From contig NW_024037072.1 in NCBI RefSeq assembly GCF_015706575.1, forward strand, positions 439,001-503,000: a stretch of DNA of 64,000 bases. The letters run 5' to 3'. This stretch comes from Patiria miniata. Taxonomy: Eukaryota > Echinodermata > Asteroidea > Valvatida > Asterinidae. Both the position numbers and the translations under genes were made by a program. The notes under the pieces were generated by a model. That model was not told the DNA's origin. It saw only the letters and a list, made by a program, of their open reading frames with translations, and made no database searches. Each line of letters starts with the position of its first letter. Position 1 is the stretch's first letter. This document shows, in pieces, positions 1 through 12,652 of this stretch.

Positions 1-3000
1 TTTCTGGTTTGCATAGTCATAAATTTAAGTCATGTAAGCACAGTGTGACAGAGTTTTGCGGCATACATTCATTGTGATGTAACCATGATTTTTGTGGCTT
101 GATGACTGTATTTGATTAGACATCTGTCAAGGTGTTGGCATGGAGATTGTTGACTAATATTAGTACATTCACAGCTTGTATTCCTTGGGTCTAGAGTTGA
201 TTAGTTGATGAAGCTGGCTCAAATGACGTCAATAATACAAGTACCGGTACGTACCGGTGTATTGTGAAGACGACTCCTGATACACTTCAGCAGTGTTTGT
301 GTGGTTTGCTCATTGAAGTGACTTTTCTTAGGAACATATTTTTTTGCAACTTTCTGCTCCTCTTAAACGTATGAAAATTATTTGACATCCCTGTTTGGTT
401 AATCTTATTGAAAAGTGCACTTCTTTAAACATTTACAATTTTCCATACGGTACTTTTCCAGACAGCTGAGGGCGCTGATGCTGTGATGTCATTTTAGATT
501 GTCATTTTAGGAAGACACTGTTCAGTTCAGGGGTTTTCTGTTCAAATCGTGACCCAAAACTTTGCTTATTACAAATGTTTGTGAGAAAAGTTTGCTCATT
601 GGTTTACTGCCAAGTATGGACCAAACAACAAATCAAAAGAAAATTATGACAGAGAAATATCCAAAATGTTGGTGCTATAGCTATAGCAATAGCATCAAGG
701 TTTCTGCCTGAAATGACATCACACGTTTGCTCATGAATATGGTAATTTGCATTAGAATAAAAAGCAAAGATGGGACCAAAATACCCTTGAAAATGGCAGA
801 ACAAAAATTGAAAATTGGGTTAAATGTAACACAAAGGTGCATTTCCAAGTATTGAATTATAAAAAATACATTACATGGACACTTTAAACAAAGACGAAAC
901 CTGCAAATAAAGAGCGGCCAACCGTGCCATAGCGTAGCAGTGCAAACATGCAAGGGTACCAATCGATCCAGATCGAAAGACAGCCCGAACTTTAGATTCC
1001 GAAAGTGGGTCAAACTGATTCTGTATTTGTTATTTCTTGAATGTTTTCAGAAATAAATGAAATGTTGATGATCGGTATGAAAATGAGGGAACTTGCATTC
1101 CTTGCATGAACATGTGATTATAGGCACTAAAAGAAAAGTTACATTTTCAAATCATTAATTAATTAAATAATTAGACATGCACATACGGTGTGTTGCTATC
1201 TTCCTTCCCTTGACAAGGCAGGAAGTAATAAAACATGCTTTTATTAGTTTAAAATTTAATTTCTTGTAGTAAACATTATTTTGACAAAAAGGAGCGATTT
1301 ATTTGTGTTCACCGACACACGCTGTGATGTAGTTCACATTTTGTTGCAGTCAGCGTGTAGATTTACAGGTTGCGACGACAATGACGCAAGCTGCTTGGTC
1401 CCAATTATTGACCGATACTTCCACGTATGTACACACATGTGCATCGAGTTTGATTATCACAGCGGTCACTTCACACGCTGACCGACGGAACTTCACGTCA
1501 TCGGCTTGATTAAACACAGCACTCCCATTATTATTTAATCAGTGCTCTGTTCCTTCCATCAATTATGAAAAAGAGGGGGGGGGGGGGGAAGGGGGAAGAA
1601 AAAAGGCATTTTTTTGTTGGGCCATCTAAATGTCATGATGTTGCGGATTTATTACGCCAACTGAAGACAAGAAAAGAAAATCTGCGTAGTCATCAAGGGT
1701 TGGTTTACAGAACGTGATTCTATATCAATTCCGCACAGGGTTCCAAACAAAGAAAGACTAAGAAACAGTTCACTGAAGGATGCAGAAATTTTACTCTGCA
1801 AGCTGCTATAGATTCATCAGTTGACGTCTTGCCATTCAGTCCCTCCACCCCCCCCCCCCCAACCCACAATTTCTTTTTCCGGAGATGTCCAGGGCATATC
1901 TGGGAAGATCTGTTTACACTTGATGACTTGTTGGTGAATGGAGCCCTCAGTGTTTTTCAAGAGTGCGTTGCAGCGGCAATTCGAGAGTTGAATTTCGTTT
2001 ATGGCTATTAAAGAGGTCCTTTCATTGACACTGCTGGTTTACTAGCAGAGACTTTCTCCCTTTTGATTTGATGTGGGTACAAAGTATGTAGGAGGATGGA
2101 AAGTGGGAAGAGATATAGAGGCACAGTAGAGGCTTTTGCAATTTCAAGATTTATTTGTTATTCTCCAGGGACTGGAAGTTACCTTTCCAGTTGGCATTTA
2201 GATCAGGTCGTGAGCAAGGGATGGAAATTTGACTTTGCAATTCAACAATTTTTTGAAATTAAATAACAAATAATGGGGCAAAAAATAGATGCACTGCAAT
2301 AGTTGGGAGTTGATACAATATCAGATGCACGATCTTCAAACACTCTTATCTTCATGTTGATAAACAAAGCATGTGTTAAAAATGAAAAGATAAACCACTT
2401 TGGAATGCTTCAGCGGACATAAACCTGACACTGAGTGGATACTGAGTTCATTACACTTGTAGTTTATAGCTCTCATAAAATTGTCAATTTTCTGCTGAAA
2501 CATGTACATTATGTAAACGAAGAGCATTTTTTACATTCTAAAAAGAAAAGCTGAAGGGGCATTGACTTCTTTCCATACATGTACACTATATAAACCTTTG
2601 GAAATACATGTGCATTATGATTACTGGAATCAAATGCACATTTTTGTAGATGTCAGCATAAAATTTTCAAAGTAATGAACAAAATACATTTCCAAAGTTT
2701 TTTTTATCATAAAGACTAATTCGGCGGCAACCATTTTCTGCAATGGCACCAGGCTTGCTTGAGTCATGCTCAAGTTGAACGCACGTACTCTGGGCTCCTT
2801 CAACCAATATGGGGTTACAGAAATGGGCGCACGTGCGGCATGTGCGCGGGCATGGCACTACCGCAAAAATGGATTCTAATTTTGTACGGCAAATTAAACT
2901 ATACATGTACATGTGCATCTAAGGTACTTTCCCACTTGAATATTACATGTACTATCTGTCTTTAAAAATCTGTGGAATGCTAAATATTGATCCATTGCAA

Positions 3001-3342
3001 TGAATGTTTCACAAAGACATATACTTTGACATACATAAATGTTTACATTTTTCATTCAAAATTTACCTTTTAATAAGTTTTCAATAATGGAATTTGACAG
3101 GCTGAAGAGAATGCACATGTATATAAAGCTGATTGTAGGCCAGTTCATACAGATACTCTCCTTGTGCTATTTTTGAGTTTCACTGCGAAAAATAGATGTA
3201 TTTTGCCAAAATTGCCTTTTTCCCAGCAATGTGAAAGTTGTTCATTTTGAATGAGATACCGCTACCAGTAGCCTATCAAATGGAAAAATCTACACTTGTC
3301 AACGTTGAGTTACTGAATTATTTCTTCACAAAATTGGAATTA
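1..3342. other. Gene-free AT-rich DNA
   Basis: No coding exon or TE boundary is recognised. It holds a 14-base G tract (1575-1588) and a C tract (1848-1860). GTACCGGTACGTACCGGT lies near 240. Confidence 0.5.
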
Positions 3343-3350
3343 TCAGCTGC

Positions 3351-3618
3351 CAAGGGCGGATCCAGGGGGGGGGGGGCCAAAGGGGGCCATGCCCCCCCCC
3401 CCCCCAAAACGAAACCAATTATTTTTTTTTTTTTATGTGACATCGCAATAAAGGCAGGCAATGAGTACACCACCATCTTTTCCTCAAAAAAACATTGGTT
3501 AAAGTGGTCAGAAATTGCCTCAGATCGCACCACAGAGCATCTAGAATCCAAAAAAAAATTTTGGGGACCAATTTTTTTTGGGCCCCCCCCCCCCAATTGT
3601 GTTCTGGATCCGCCCTTG
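3351..3618 (+). mobile_element. hAT-type MITE, copy 1
   Basis: A 268-bp non-autonomous element. It begins CAAGGGCGGATCCAG and ends CTGGATCCGCCCTTG, a perfect terminal inverted repeat. It is flanked by the 8-bp direct repeat TCAGCTGC (3343-3350 and 3619-3626), the target-site length of hAT transposons. G or C homopolymers lie just inside both ends. It has no transposase. Open frames through it on either strand are spurious. Confidence 0.92.
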
Positions 3619-3626
3619 TCAGCTGC

Positions 3627-5464
3627 CAAACAGTAATTGGGCTTTCAGAGGGGGGGTTCATTTGTGCGCACAATGAAAACCCTTTTTCAGAGGGTCACGG
3701 ATGCCCAAAATCAGAATAAAGTACTTTTTTCATTAAAACAAACAAAACAAATTGAAATTTGTTAGGAGGAAGAAATCCAGTCGTTGAAGAGCGCAGGATA
3801 TGTAACTTTTAACGTGTATTAGCGAAATTGCTATGGAAACTGCAAAGGTGATGATGAAACCACAGTTGTTGACATTATGAGAGTTATTTTTGCGAAAACC
3901 GACAGTATTGATTCGAGCCGGTTGTTTGTCTGAACTTGAAGGTACTTGCCCTCATCGGTAATGAACCGTAATGATCAACACATCATCGGTTACAAACAAA
4001 AAAAACAGCTAGTGTGTATTAGAAGTTGTATTTTGTACGTGTGTACCTTGCCTAGCCTGATCAAGCAAGCATCTCTCTTTCCATTAGTTAATGAATGCCT
4101 GCAATCGATTGGTACAAACTATTGTTGCAGTTAACGACACCTACGCACTCTTATCTCTGGCATTTTCGTGAGGTCCGTGCTGGACTTGACATTTGCTGTT
4201 GATTTAGGCTGACCACCAAAAAAGTACACGATACCCAAAGTGCAGACACAAAGTACACATTTATTGATTTTTTTCCCTGCTAATTTTTGACCATCAATAT
4301 CTACATAAAATTCAATTTTTTGTATATATGGAGTGCTTTCTACATGTAATTTGTTAGCTTTTTGTGTGATTTCATCATAAATGTCCATGTACAGGTTTTT
4401 TTTAACAAAAGGTAATCCAACAATATTACTGGTAGATTAGTAAGTGAAAGTTTTGAACTTGAAGACTGTCAAGTTGGTGCCATCTTAAAGGGTACCAGTA
4501 GTTTGTTAGCTTTCCATTTGTAATTTATTTAATGAATTCATATTAAAAATGCTCCCAGTCTTAATTCTCCCCGAAATTGGACATAAATTTCGGAGATTAA
4601 AATTTTTAAATAGAATTATTCACTTGCTATGTTTCCGTTACCTTTAAAAAGGAGATGAGTTAAAGAATGTTTCAAGATAAAAATGACTGTACGGTACACA
4701 TACCGGTATTTGAAGACATACCAGCATGAGTCCTTCTGATTGGTTTACTGCTTGGTAAAGTGCCTATTCCATGAAGGGGTGAGTTTGCCCACTTTATACT
4801 GACCACTGACATTGCCTAAGTCTTATACCTTCCCTCATCCCCCACTCCCTCTCCCATCCCCAGAAGCAAAAAACTGAGTAAATAGAACTGACAAGTCATC
4901 CTCAGTCAGAAGAGTGCCCCCTAAGGGAGTGGCTTAGCCCCGCCCACACAATGGAATTACGGGATTTAATCGGCAGCTGGTTGTCAGTGCTTGTCCACAC
5001 TAAGTTTCTTCCTAACGAAATCTTAGTATCTCCCAACTTCTTTTTTTTTTGGCTTGTTGTTGTGTTATATTCAGTGCCCCCTGGCAAATTTGTGTTTTTG
5101 TAAAGGAAGCGAAGTCTTAGTTTACTTTACCAAAAAAAAGTACATGCCCTGTATGTTGTCATTGGTTTATCCCAATGTTGTTAGATTTTGGAATTGTTCA
5201 GGAGGCTTTGTAACTAAATACATGTAGGCAAGAGTCTAAAGTGGCGCACAGTTTCTTCAGTTATTTGGTTACTTCAATAATTGGTTACATTCTTTGCTTG
5301 GATTAATTGGAGACCAGGGTATTTTTTAATGATGTATTTTTTTAATTGAAGCTGCAGAGCACTCACCAGAAAAATTCTCAAATCACACATTTTAAGAATT
5401 CCAACACAAAACTCAAGAGAATGTGGGATTAGGACGTGTAGCTTTATGCAAACCTAAATTAGCT
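3627..5464. other. Gene-free DNA
   Basis: No supported gene or element. The only frames are short, with no domain. Confidence 0.4.
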
Positions 5465-5916
5465 GTTTGATTAACCCTGATCCCCAAGGCCTTTTTTCTA
5501 GGATGCAACATCAATCCTGCAAATCTTCCAACCATAGTTCCAACTGCCCCCATGTAAAAATTTGATACAGCCTCAATCCTCCAAAATCGTCGTCGTTATT
5601 TCTTGAATGTGTTCATTGGAGGGATGACCACTGCCTCAATCCTTCAGAATCCTCCAGCTGTCACTGTTAATACGTTGAGGCAGTGCCAGTGACATCCTGG
5701 GGCGGTGCGGATGATTTCAAGTACATACGGTAATATCTAGGCCTAAATTTATGCATGGCAAAGTAAACAACACAAGGTTCAGCCTAAGTAAGACCTTGAC
5801 ACAAGCATCCTCCAAAATCAGCCACACATTTGTGCCATATAGCCTCAATCCTGCAAAATCCTCCACTTATGCAATGAGGATTTGGGAGGATTTGGGAAGG
5901 TTGGGTTAATCAAAAC
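5465..5916. repeat. Degenerate element with CCTCAATCCT motifs and short inverted ends
   Basis: The ends are GTTTGATTAACCC and its inverted partner GGGTTAATCAAAAC. Inside, variants of CCTCAATCCTSCAAAATCCT recur at least four times (about 5512, 5570, 5633 and 5841). It could be an old MITE or a degenerate satellite. No clear target duplication. Confidence 0.35.
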
Positions 5917-8900
5917 TGTAACCAGATTTACGACATGTTAATCATTAAGAAAAAGCAATCGTACTAAAAGTTTAACATCTGTTTGTACTTTGTAGGTTAA
6001 ACTGGCAGTGATCCAGTGAGTTTGTAATTCATTCTTGTAAACCCTTTCAAAGTTGCCGAGGAGACAACTATAGATAAAAAAATGCAGTCAGCTTTTCCCT
6101 CCCTCCACTCCCCACCCCTTCCCCAGCCCCCGGATGATTGGTGCATGTGTTCTCAATGACAAGAAAAGAATATCATTATACATTGGATTAAGGACAGGTG
6201 GTTTGGATGACTTCCCTCTGACTATCAGGTACAACATGTACATGTACGGAGGATGCATGCTTCTGGTAACCTCTACTCTGAGGGCATATCTGCTAAGGGA
6301 TTCTCCTTAATCCCTTTGGAAACTAAATCCTGGATCCTTCCAGATTCTTCCGGCCTCAGGATTAGTGTGTTGGGAATCGTTTCATCATATGAATGCATGC
6401 AGTGTAGTAAATGATTTAGTGCTTTGAAATTTCACCTGGTAGAAATAATAACTGCATGTAGACCGTACAGACAAACAGAACAATGTTCCATAATTTGATT
6501 TTGATGGCTCGGAGACCTTTTTTAGTGTCCCACGTACAACGTTTTATCTTCTCTTGATTTCCATAGCAACTTACTTTTCAAAGGAGCATTTACAAATGCA
6601 GAGGCTTTTTGTGAGAACTGCACTATTGATTTCAAAGCCCTGGCAACCTGTTTGAAGGAAATGGACGGCAACTGGCCCTTTACTCTTGTGTCTAATTTTA
6701 GCTACCGGTATAAACGTCATCGTCTGATGGAAGCACGAGTTTCAGCTACTGCTTGTTACGCACGTACAGAGCATAGGACTTGTTACCACTCTTGATTGAT
6801 CCGCCATTCAGGCAATTTCAAAAGGATGATACGGGCAATTGTTGAATTAAAGTTAAGGGGCGAGAACGGCAGCAAACATCAAAGCCATTCAGGCTGCAGT
6901 AACTTCACAGTACTCCATCTCCCCTGACAGACAAGCGCATAAAAAAAGGCAAGTCGCGTAAATTGTGATGAAGCTACATCTGCTAGATGATTACGCGGTG
7001 GTCGGGGGCTGTTAGCATTTACAGGTCCTATTCTCTTGAAAGATCAAGTGTCATTTCCCTTTTGTGAACCGTCACATTTGTTGCTGAGCTGCAAGCCGTC
7101 AGTACTAGTAAATGGGGAGAATGGCTTTTGTCTCTGCGTGAATTTGATATTGTCCACAGGATAGGAAGGCCTCTTATCACCCCAAGTACCGTAACCTCAT
7201 ATTGTATGGCAAGCAACAACTTCTTAGCATTGCCGTTTTACCTTCATAAATTGTGTTTTTTTCCCCTGTAAAATTGTCTGAATTTGCTTTGATATTAGTC
7301 AGTTTGTTCGCACAGGAAAATTACAGGAGCAGATGATTGCATGCATCTTTTACCAATCAGAAAGCCCATAGTTAAGCACATAATCTGGATGACAAGCTGA
7401 TGTATTGTTTTAATTTCATCTACATGTAACACAGACATTTAATTCCATAGTAAAACCGGTAACTGATTTAGTAATATTGGTGAAAAAAGGAGTCTTCTCT
7501 TTGTGGAAATTTAAACTCAGTGATTTATTTAGATTCAGGAAGGTCATTTAAAAAAAACGTGTTTTGTTACTCCAAAGTCAACGGTCAAATGATTATTTCC
7601 AACCAAACATAATATCTTAAAAGTTTGATTGTCTGAGTTACTTTGGATTGAGTCAGCGGCAGAACGCAGTATGTCAAATATAGTACCCGTCAAATGTCAT
7701 CGCAATGAAAAAACAAACTTATTATTCCATACGGCCATCTTCCAAGGGCGATTAAGATCAATTATTTAATAGCAGAACCAGCAGAAAAAAAATATATTTT
7801 CAAGTTGACTTCTTCTCCCGGGAGAGAATTCAAAAATCGAAGAAATCACTTTCCATTCCCATTATTTATTTATTAAACTCATCCTTGGATAGATCGTCAT
7901 TGGCAACGAAGGGCAGGGACTCGTCATTTGATGTGTGGTCATCCTGCTCAGAATGACGTGGCTGACTTGTAAATGACGTCAAAAAAAACGAGCTAGGTTT
8001 TTTTTGGGTTGTCTGACTTCACTTAGATGTTGACAAATGAGGCATCTAGTGGGAACTGACAGACACCTGGTGCAAGATAATGGTTGCAAATGAGGATGCT
8101 CCTCCAGAGCAGGAGGAAAAGCAATTCCTTTTTTTGTGGGGGGGGGGGGGGAGAGACAATTTGGGAGTTTCTTGAATTAGTTTGCCAGGTTGAACAGCCT
8201 TGATAGGAATTGATGGGCAATCTCACTGCTGCTTATGGCCTTTTAAAGTAACCTATTTTTGAATCGACAGGAGAAAATTGCTATTGATTTGTAATTAACC
8301 ATTACAAACTCCAGACATGTTTTTCCTCGTTCTTTTTTTGTAACTAGTAACTGCACTCGTAAATGATTCTCAGCGTACATCTACAGGTATAAAAAGTTGC
8401 TGAGTAGTAAATTCTCTTTTCGGGCTTCATGAAGTGAGTCAAAGTCCCAGACAATTCCTGCACAACACAACATATGGAAACAGAATGAACTTGCTTGTAT
8501 TTATTGTTTCTTATGTTTTCAAATAATGTTTTGAGTCGCATCTTACGAAGCAGAAGGAATTCATACCAAGTAAAGTTTACCTGAGAAAGTGCTCAAGATA
8601 CGAGTGAGTTAAATGCCGGCCATGCACCAGAATGAAATTTTGCCTTACCTCCACTTTGTACTCACCATCAAAAATAGATTGAAAACAGGAGAGAAGCTTG
8701 CGACGCCAGACTGCGTGAATGATTGATACTTGATGTTGCTGTTAGCTGTGAATATTGCGCCAGTCCCTCACCTTGACCTATCACGACATTTCATGCTCTT
8801 TTGGGGGAGTCTTGGTGCTCAGTGTGCTTCATTTCCAGCAGGAACAGCAGGTGATGAACTTGGCGGGGGTTTATTTTTGTTACATTTTGGGAGGAGAGGT

Positions 8901-11184
8901 ACGGGGGAAGGGATGTTGCCATTGCTTGGCTGGGCAGAAGTAATGTCAAATTGGATTTCTTGTGAAATACACGTACATGTAAGGAAGCAACGGATTAGTG
9001 GGTATCTCAGCTTGACTGCACTGGGAATTCCTCATTACTTGGGTTTTCAAACTGACATTCTAAGAAATCTTGGCATCTGTTTGAAAACTTTGACTTGATT
9101 AGCCTGCCATCATATGAAAACATCCTTTTGAACTATGCATGTTTGACCTTACATGTATTTCCACATGTAAATCTGCAAGTTCCTTGTACATTGTTAGTCA
9201 AAATGGTCAGAGGGTTTTTTATTCTGCCAAAAGGGTTTTGGGGAAAGATATCTATTCTTAAAGCAAACATGCTCATGATATTGAAAACAGACTAGGATTT
9301 ACCAATATGGTTTATAAACATAAATTCTTTTAAGAATATTTGCACCAATTCTTTTTGAACATCAAGATATTCAAAATTTGTTATCAGGGTATAAACATAC
9401 ATGTACGTAAAACCATGGCACGTATGGGATGTATTGTGTGTACAACGCATCGTACGCAGATGGTCACATGACGATGGGCTGATGAGAACTGCACTTGTCT
9501 CAAAAGCTTTCTCACTATGAGATAATGTGTACGGTACATGCACAAGAGTCAGTGACATCTCTTTGGTGATTAGCAGTTTACATGCATCCACTATTGGAAT
9601 TCACAATTTTTTTTTTTCTTTTTCTGGATGTAATTCCATCTGAAAGCCATCAGAAGGGGGGGGGGGGGCTCCACGATCTTCCTGCAGAGAAAATGTTGAG
9701 CACTTGTTGTTTGGAGTGTTCTGTTACACTGACTGAACATTCATTTCACAGTTCAGAACATGACCACACCAAATTTCAAAGGAATGGATCTTCTATAGCA
9801 TCACAGACAATTTTGTAAAAAAAAGAAGTTTTTTTTCTAAATGTTAGTATTGGGTTTGGCCCATCAGTGTTGTCCAATGACTCCCTGGTGCAAAGCTGTC
9901 ATCATATTTAAATATTGTACTCCAAAAACTGGATTTTATGTTAACCCTGCAGAATACATTGCTCTATGCGCACATCATGTAAAAATGCAATAGCATTTTA
10001 GATGCATATTCCCTGGAAACATTCACTGAAGCTTGTTTGCAATATCATATAAATCATAAACACATTACATTTATGACATGTGAAACAAGCAACTTATCAT
10101 CTGACAGATTACAAGTACCCGGTACATGTATGAAACGCCAAACCAATGGCCATTTCCTCTGAGATCAAGGCAGGTGACTTTGTTGCCATCCTACAGACCA
10201 CGTTTCAGGTAAAACAGCACAGAGAACTTGAGAACGTGCCTCAGCCAAATCTCCCTCTCCATCCTCAAGTGCCACTAACCTGCTATCATCCAATCAAAGT
10301 TGTCCCAGCTCTGTATCGGATACAACACAAGGTCTTATCTTACGCAGGTTGTACGTTGGGGACGATTTAAGCCGGGGCAAAATGCACCAGATATGATAAA
10401 AGTACAGCTCTCTCTCTATTCCCAACCCAAGCATTCTCATTCTACCGGCTTTAAATCAGAGATTTGGTCTCGGAAGCACCATTAGGCCAGCCAAGTGATT
10501 GGGTTATAGCAGCGAATTGTACAAACAGACAGAGAAACCTTCGTTCGGGCTGTTACAAACGCCTGTACATGTAACTGGAGAGTACCGATGTGGCAGATAG
10601 ACAGTTTAAGAGGAACTCTGTACGTGTATGATCAGACTTTAGCGGTGGGTGAATTTAGTGGCTGGGGATTTCCATCAATCGGAAGGAAAATCTGGTAAAA
10701 GAAAAATAAAATTGTACATGCACTGTACATTGTACCTTGAGGGAAGTGAAATTGTGGTGCCATTTTCCAAATATGTAGTTAATATTAATATTGGAATATT
10801 AAGGCATTAGGGTAAATAATTATCAGTCTTGCCAAACAAATTGAAGGATTAGAGGGCCTATTCTGTATTCTTCCAAGGTTTGATAGTTTTGATAATTTTG
10901 GTAATTTTGGACCGGCACCATTGGGGTGGGCACATTTGAATTTTTTCGCCGTGTCTATACTGTGTGCCCAAGTGCTTTCATATGATCTTGGAGTCAGGGA
11001 ACCACAATAAAAAAATATTGTTTATTTAGACATTGTAAATCGCACATATCCACCAGTGGTACACAAGGTGCTACATCATTATTACCCTGCTCATTGGGCC
11101 AATGAAACATTCCAAAGACTATCTCAGCTCTTTTGGGAGTATACAGGTCGATGCTGCCATTTCGGTGCAGTGGTAAAATCAACC
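5917..11184. other. Gene-free DNA
   Basis: No supported exon. A balanced-composition stretch near 6840-7020 could be conserved non-coding DNA but nothing identifies it. G tracts lie near 8142 and 9657. Two CRE-like TGACGT sites lie near 7957 and 7973. Confidence 0.4.
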
Positions 11185-11390
11185 AAAATCAACCACAGTA
11201 ACCATCCCTGTGCTTACAGATACCCAATTTACTCCTGAGTAAGGATAAGCAATGAGTAACTAAGTGCTTTGCCCAAGGGCACACACACCATCACCCCAGG
11301 CTGGACTCGAACCCAAAACCTGCAGAATTACAATGTACTTGCGGACTATGAATTTAATCCTCCAGACCACAAGGCCAGGGCACTGCACTT
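11185..11390 (-). repeat. tRNA-derived SINE with A and B boxes
   Basis: Read on the minus strand, the A-box-like TGGCCTTGTGG (11367-11377) is followed about 53 bases later by the B box GGTTCGAGTCC (11303-11313), the internal pol III promoter layout of tRNA-headed SINEs. The body then carries a CCTTGGGCAAAGCACTT and CAGGAGTAAATTGGGTA block that also appears at 38728 and 40733. Confidence 0.7.
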
Positions 11391-11710
11391 ATAACCAGAA
11401 CTCACGTCTGTATGGTGTGGTAATCACCTCCAATGCATAACTAATTGGATAAAAGCCGACTTTGCTGAAGCAGCACTGGAAATATGCAAATGAATCTACG
11501 GCTATCAAATTAAACATGTATACATGCACCTAAGCCCCCTCATATTTCATTAATTTTACTCATCTGGCTGCAATTAGCCGGTTCTTTGATCACGTTTATG
11601 TCTCTTACCATCTGCGTAGCCTTGTTAAAAAAAGTGCAGTGCAGATTATGTGTATGACAGTGCTTAAAGGGTCGCTTTTATTTTCCAAGAATTGTTTTCT
11701 TATCTTGGTG

Positions 11711-11952
11711 AATGCTCATGAATGAGCTTTGCATTACAAAAGCTAAAGGGCTGTAAAAAAGAGTCCAAAACTCTACTTTTGAAAAGGAGCTTCGTATTAC
11801 ATTAATCTTAATACTAAGTTCTTTGAAAAAAGGTAAATGCTCATGAGCTTTGCACTACAAATGCCCAAGGGTTATTAAAAAAAGTAGTAGAAACCAATAT
11901 TTAATGGAGCTTTATATTACATGTATTTTGATACTAAGTCCTGTGAAAAACG
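11711..11952. repeat. Imperfect tandem duplication, period about 125 bp
   Basis: AATGCTCATG...GAGCTTTGCA...ACTACAAA/ATTACAAA...GGAGCTT...TATTACAT...GATACTAAGT occurs twice, at 11711 and 11836. The copies have diverged substantially, so the duplication is old. Confidence 0.65.
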
Positions 11953-12389
11953 ACTTTTAAACCCATTTTGCCAGATGTTAATGGAAGTGTGAGTATTATC
12001 TTGTCACAAACCTTCCAAATCAATTTGAGTAGATGCAAATTTTTCTTAAGCCACGGTGATGCTGGTGGCATCTTAATGCTCCAGAGTTTTTTGCTCTTTC
12101 TTAGAAAATCAATCATCTAGGCCCACCAGAAATCACAGTCTAGTCCCTAGACACCTCTGGTGCACTAACAGTACACCATGTTGTTAGTCAGTTGTGTCCA
12201 TTCAACCCTTTTCTTGGTCATAATATTCTCGCAAAGTCCTGCACTCCAGAGAAATTGTGCAAATGGACAGCAATCTCACACTGACCGGAAGGAATCACTT
12301 GCAATTTGTCATTTTGACACCTTTCAAAAAGGTCTATTTTTACACACATTTGTGTTAAATCTCACGTGGTTTCGGAAGCATCATGTGTC

Positions 12390-12644
12390 CAAGGGCGGAT
12401 CCAGAACACAATTTTGGGGGGGGCCAAAAAAAATGTTTGTCCCCCCAAAAGTGTTGGATTCTAGATGCTCTGTGGTGCGATCTGAGGCAATTTCTGACCA
12501 CTTCAGCCAATATTTTTTGAGGAAAAGATGGTGGTGTACTCATTGCCTGCCTTTATTGCGATGTCACATTAAAAAAAAAAAAAATTGGTTTCGTTTTGGG
12601 GGGGGGCCATGGCCCCCTTTGGCCCCCCCCTGGATCCGCCCTTG
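12390..12644 (-). mobile_element. hAT-type MITE, copy 2 (inverted relative to copy 1)
   Basis: A 255-bp copy of the 3351-3618 element in reverse orientation. It has the same terminal repeats, and its own 8-bp target duplication CATGTGTC lies at 12382-12389 and 12645-12652. The interior matches closely (for example GATGCTCTGTGGTGCGATC and its complement), with differences concentrated in the homopolymers. Confidence 0.92.
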
Positions 12645-12652
12645 CATGTGTC

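Noticed and set aside
3238..3673. Open frames of 84-132 codons on both strands
   Set aside because: They run through the hAT MITE and its G/C and A/T homopolymers. No domain and no conservation of frame in the second copy.
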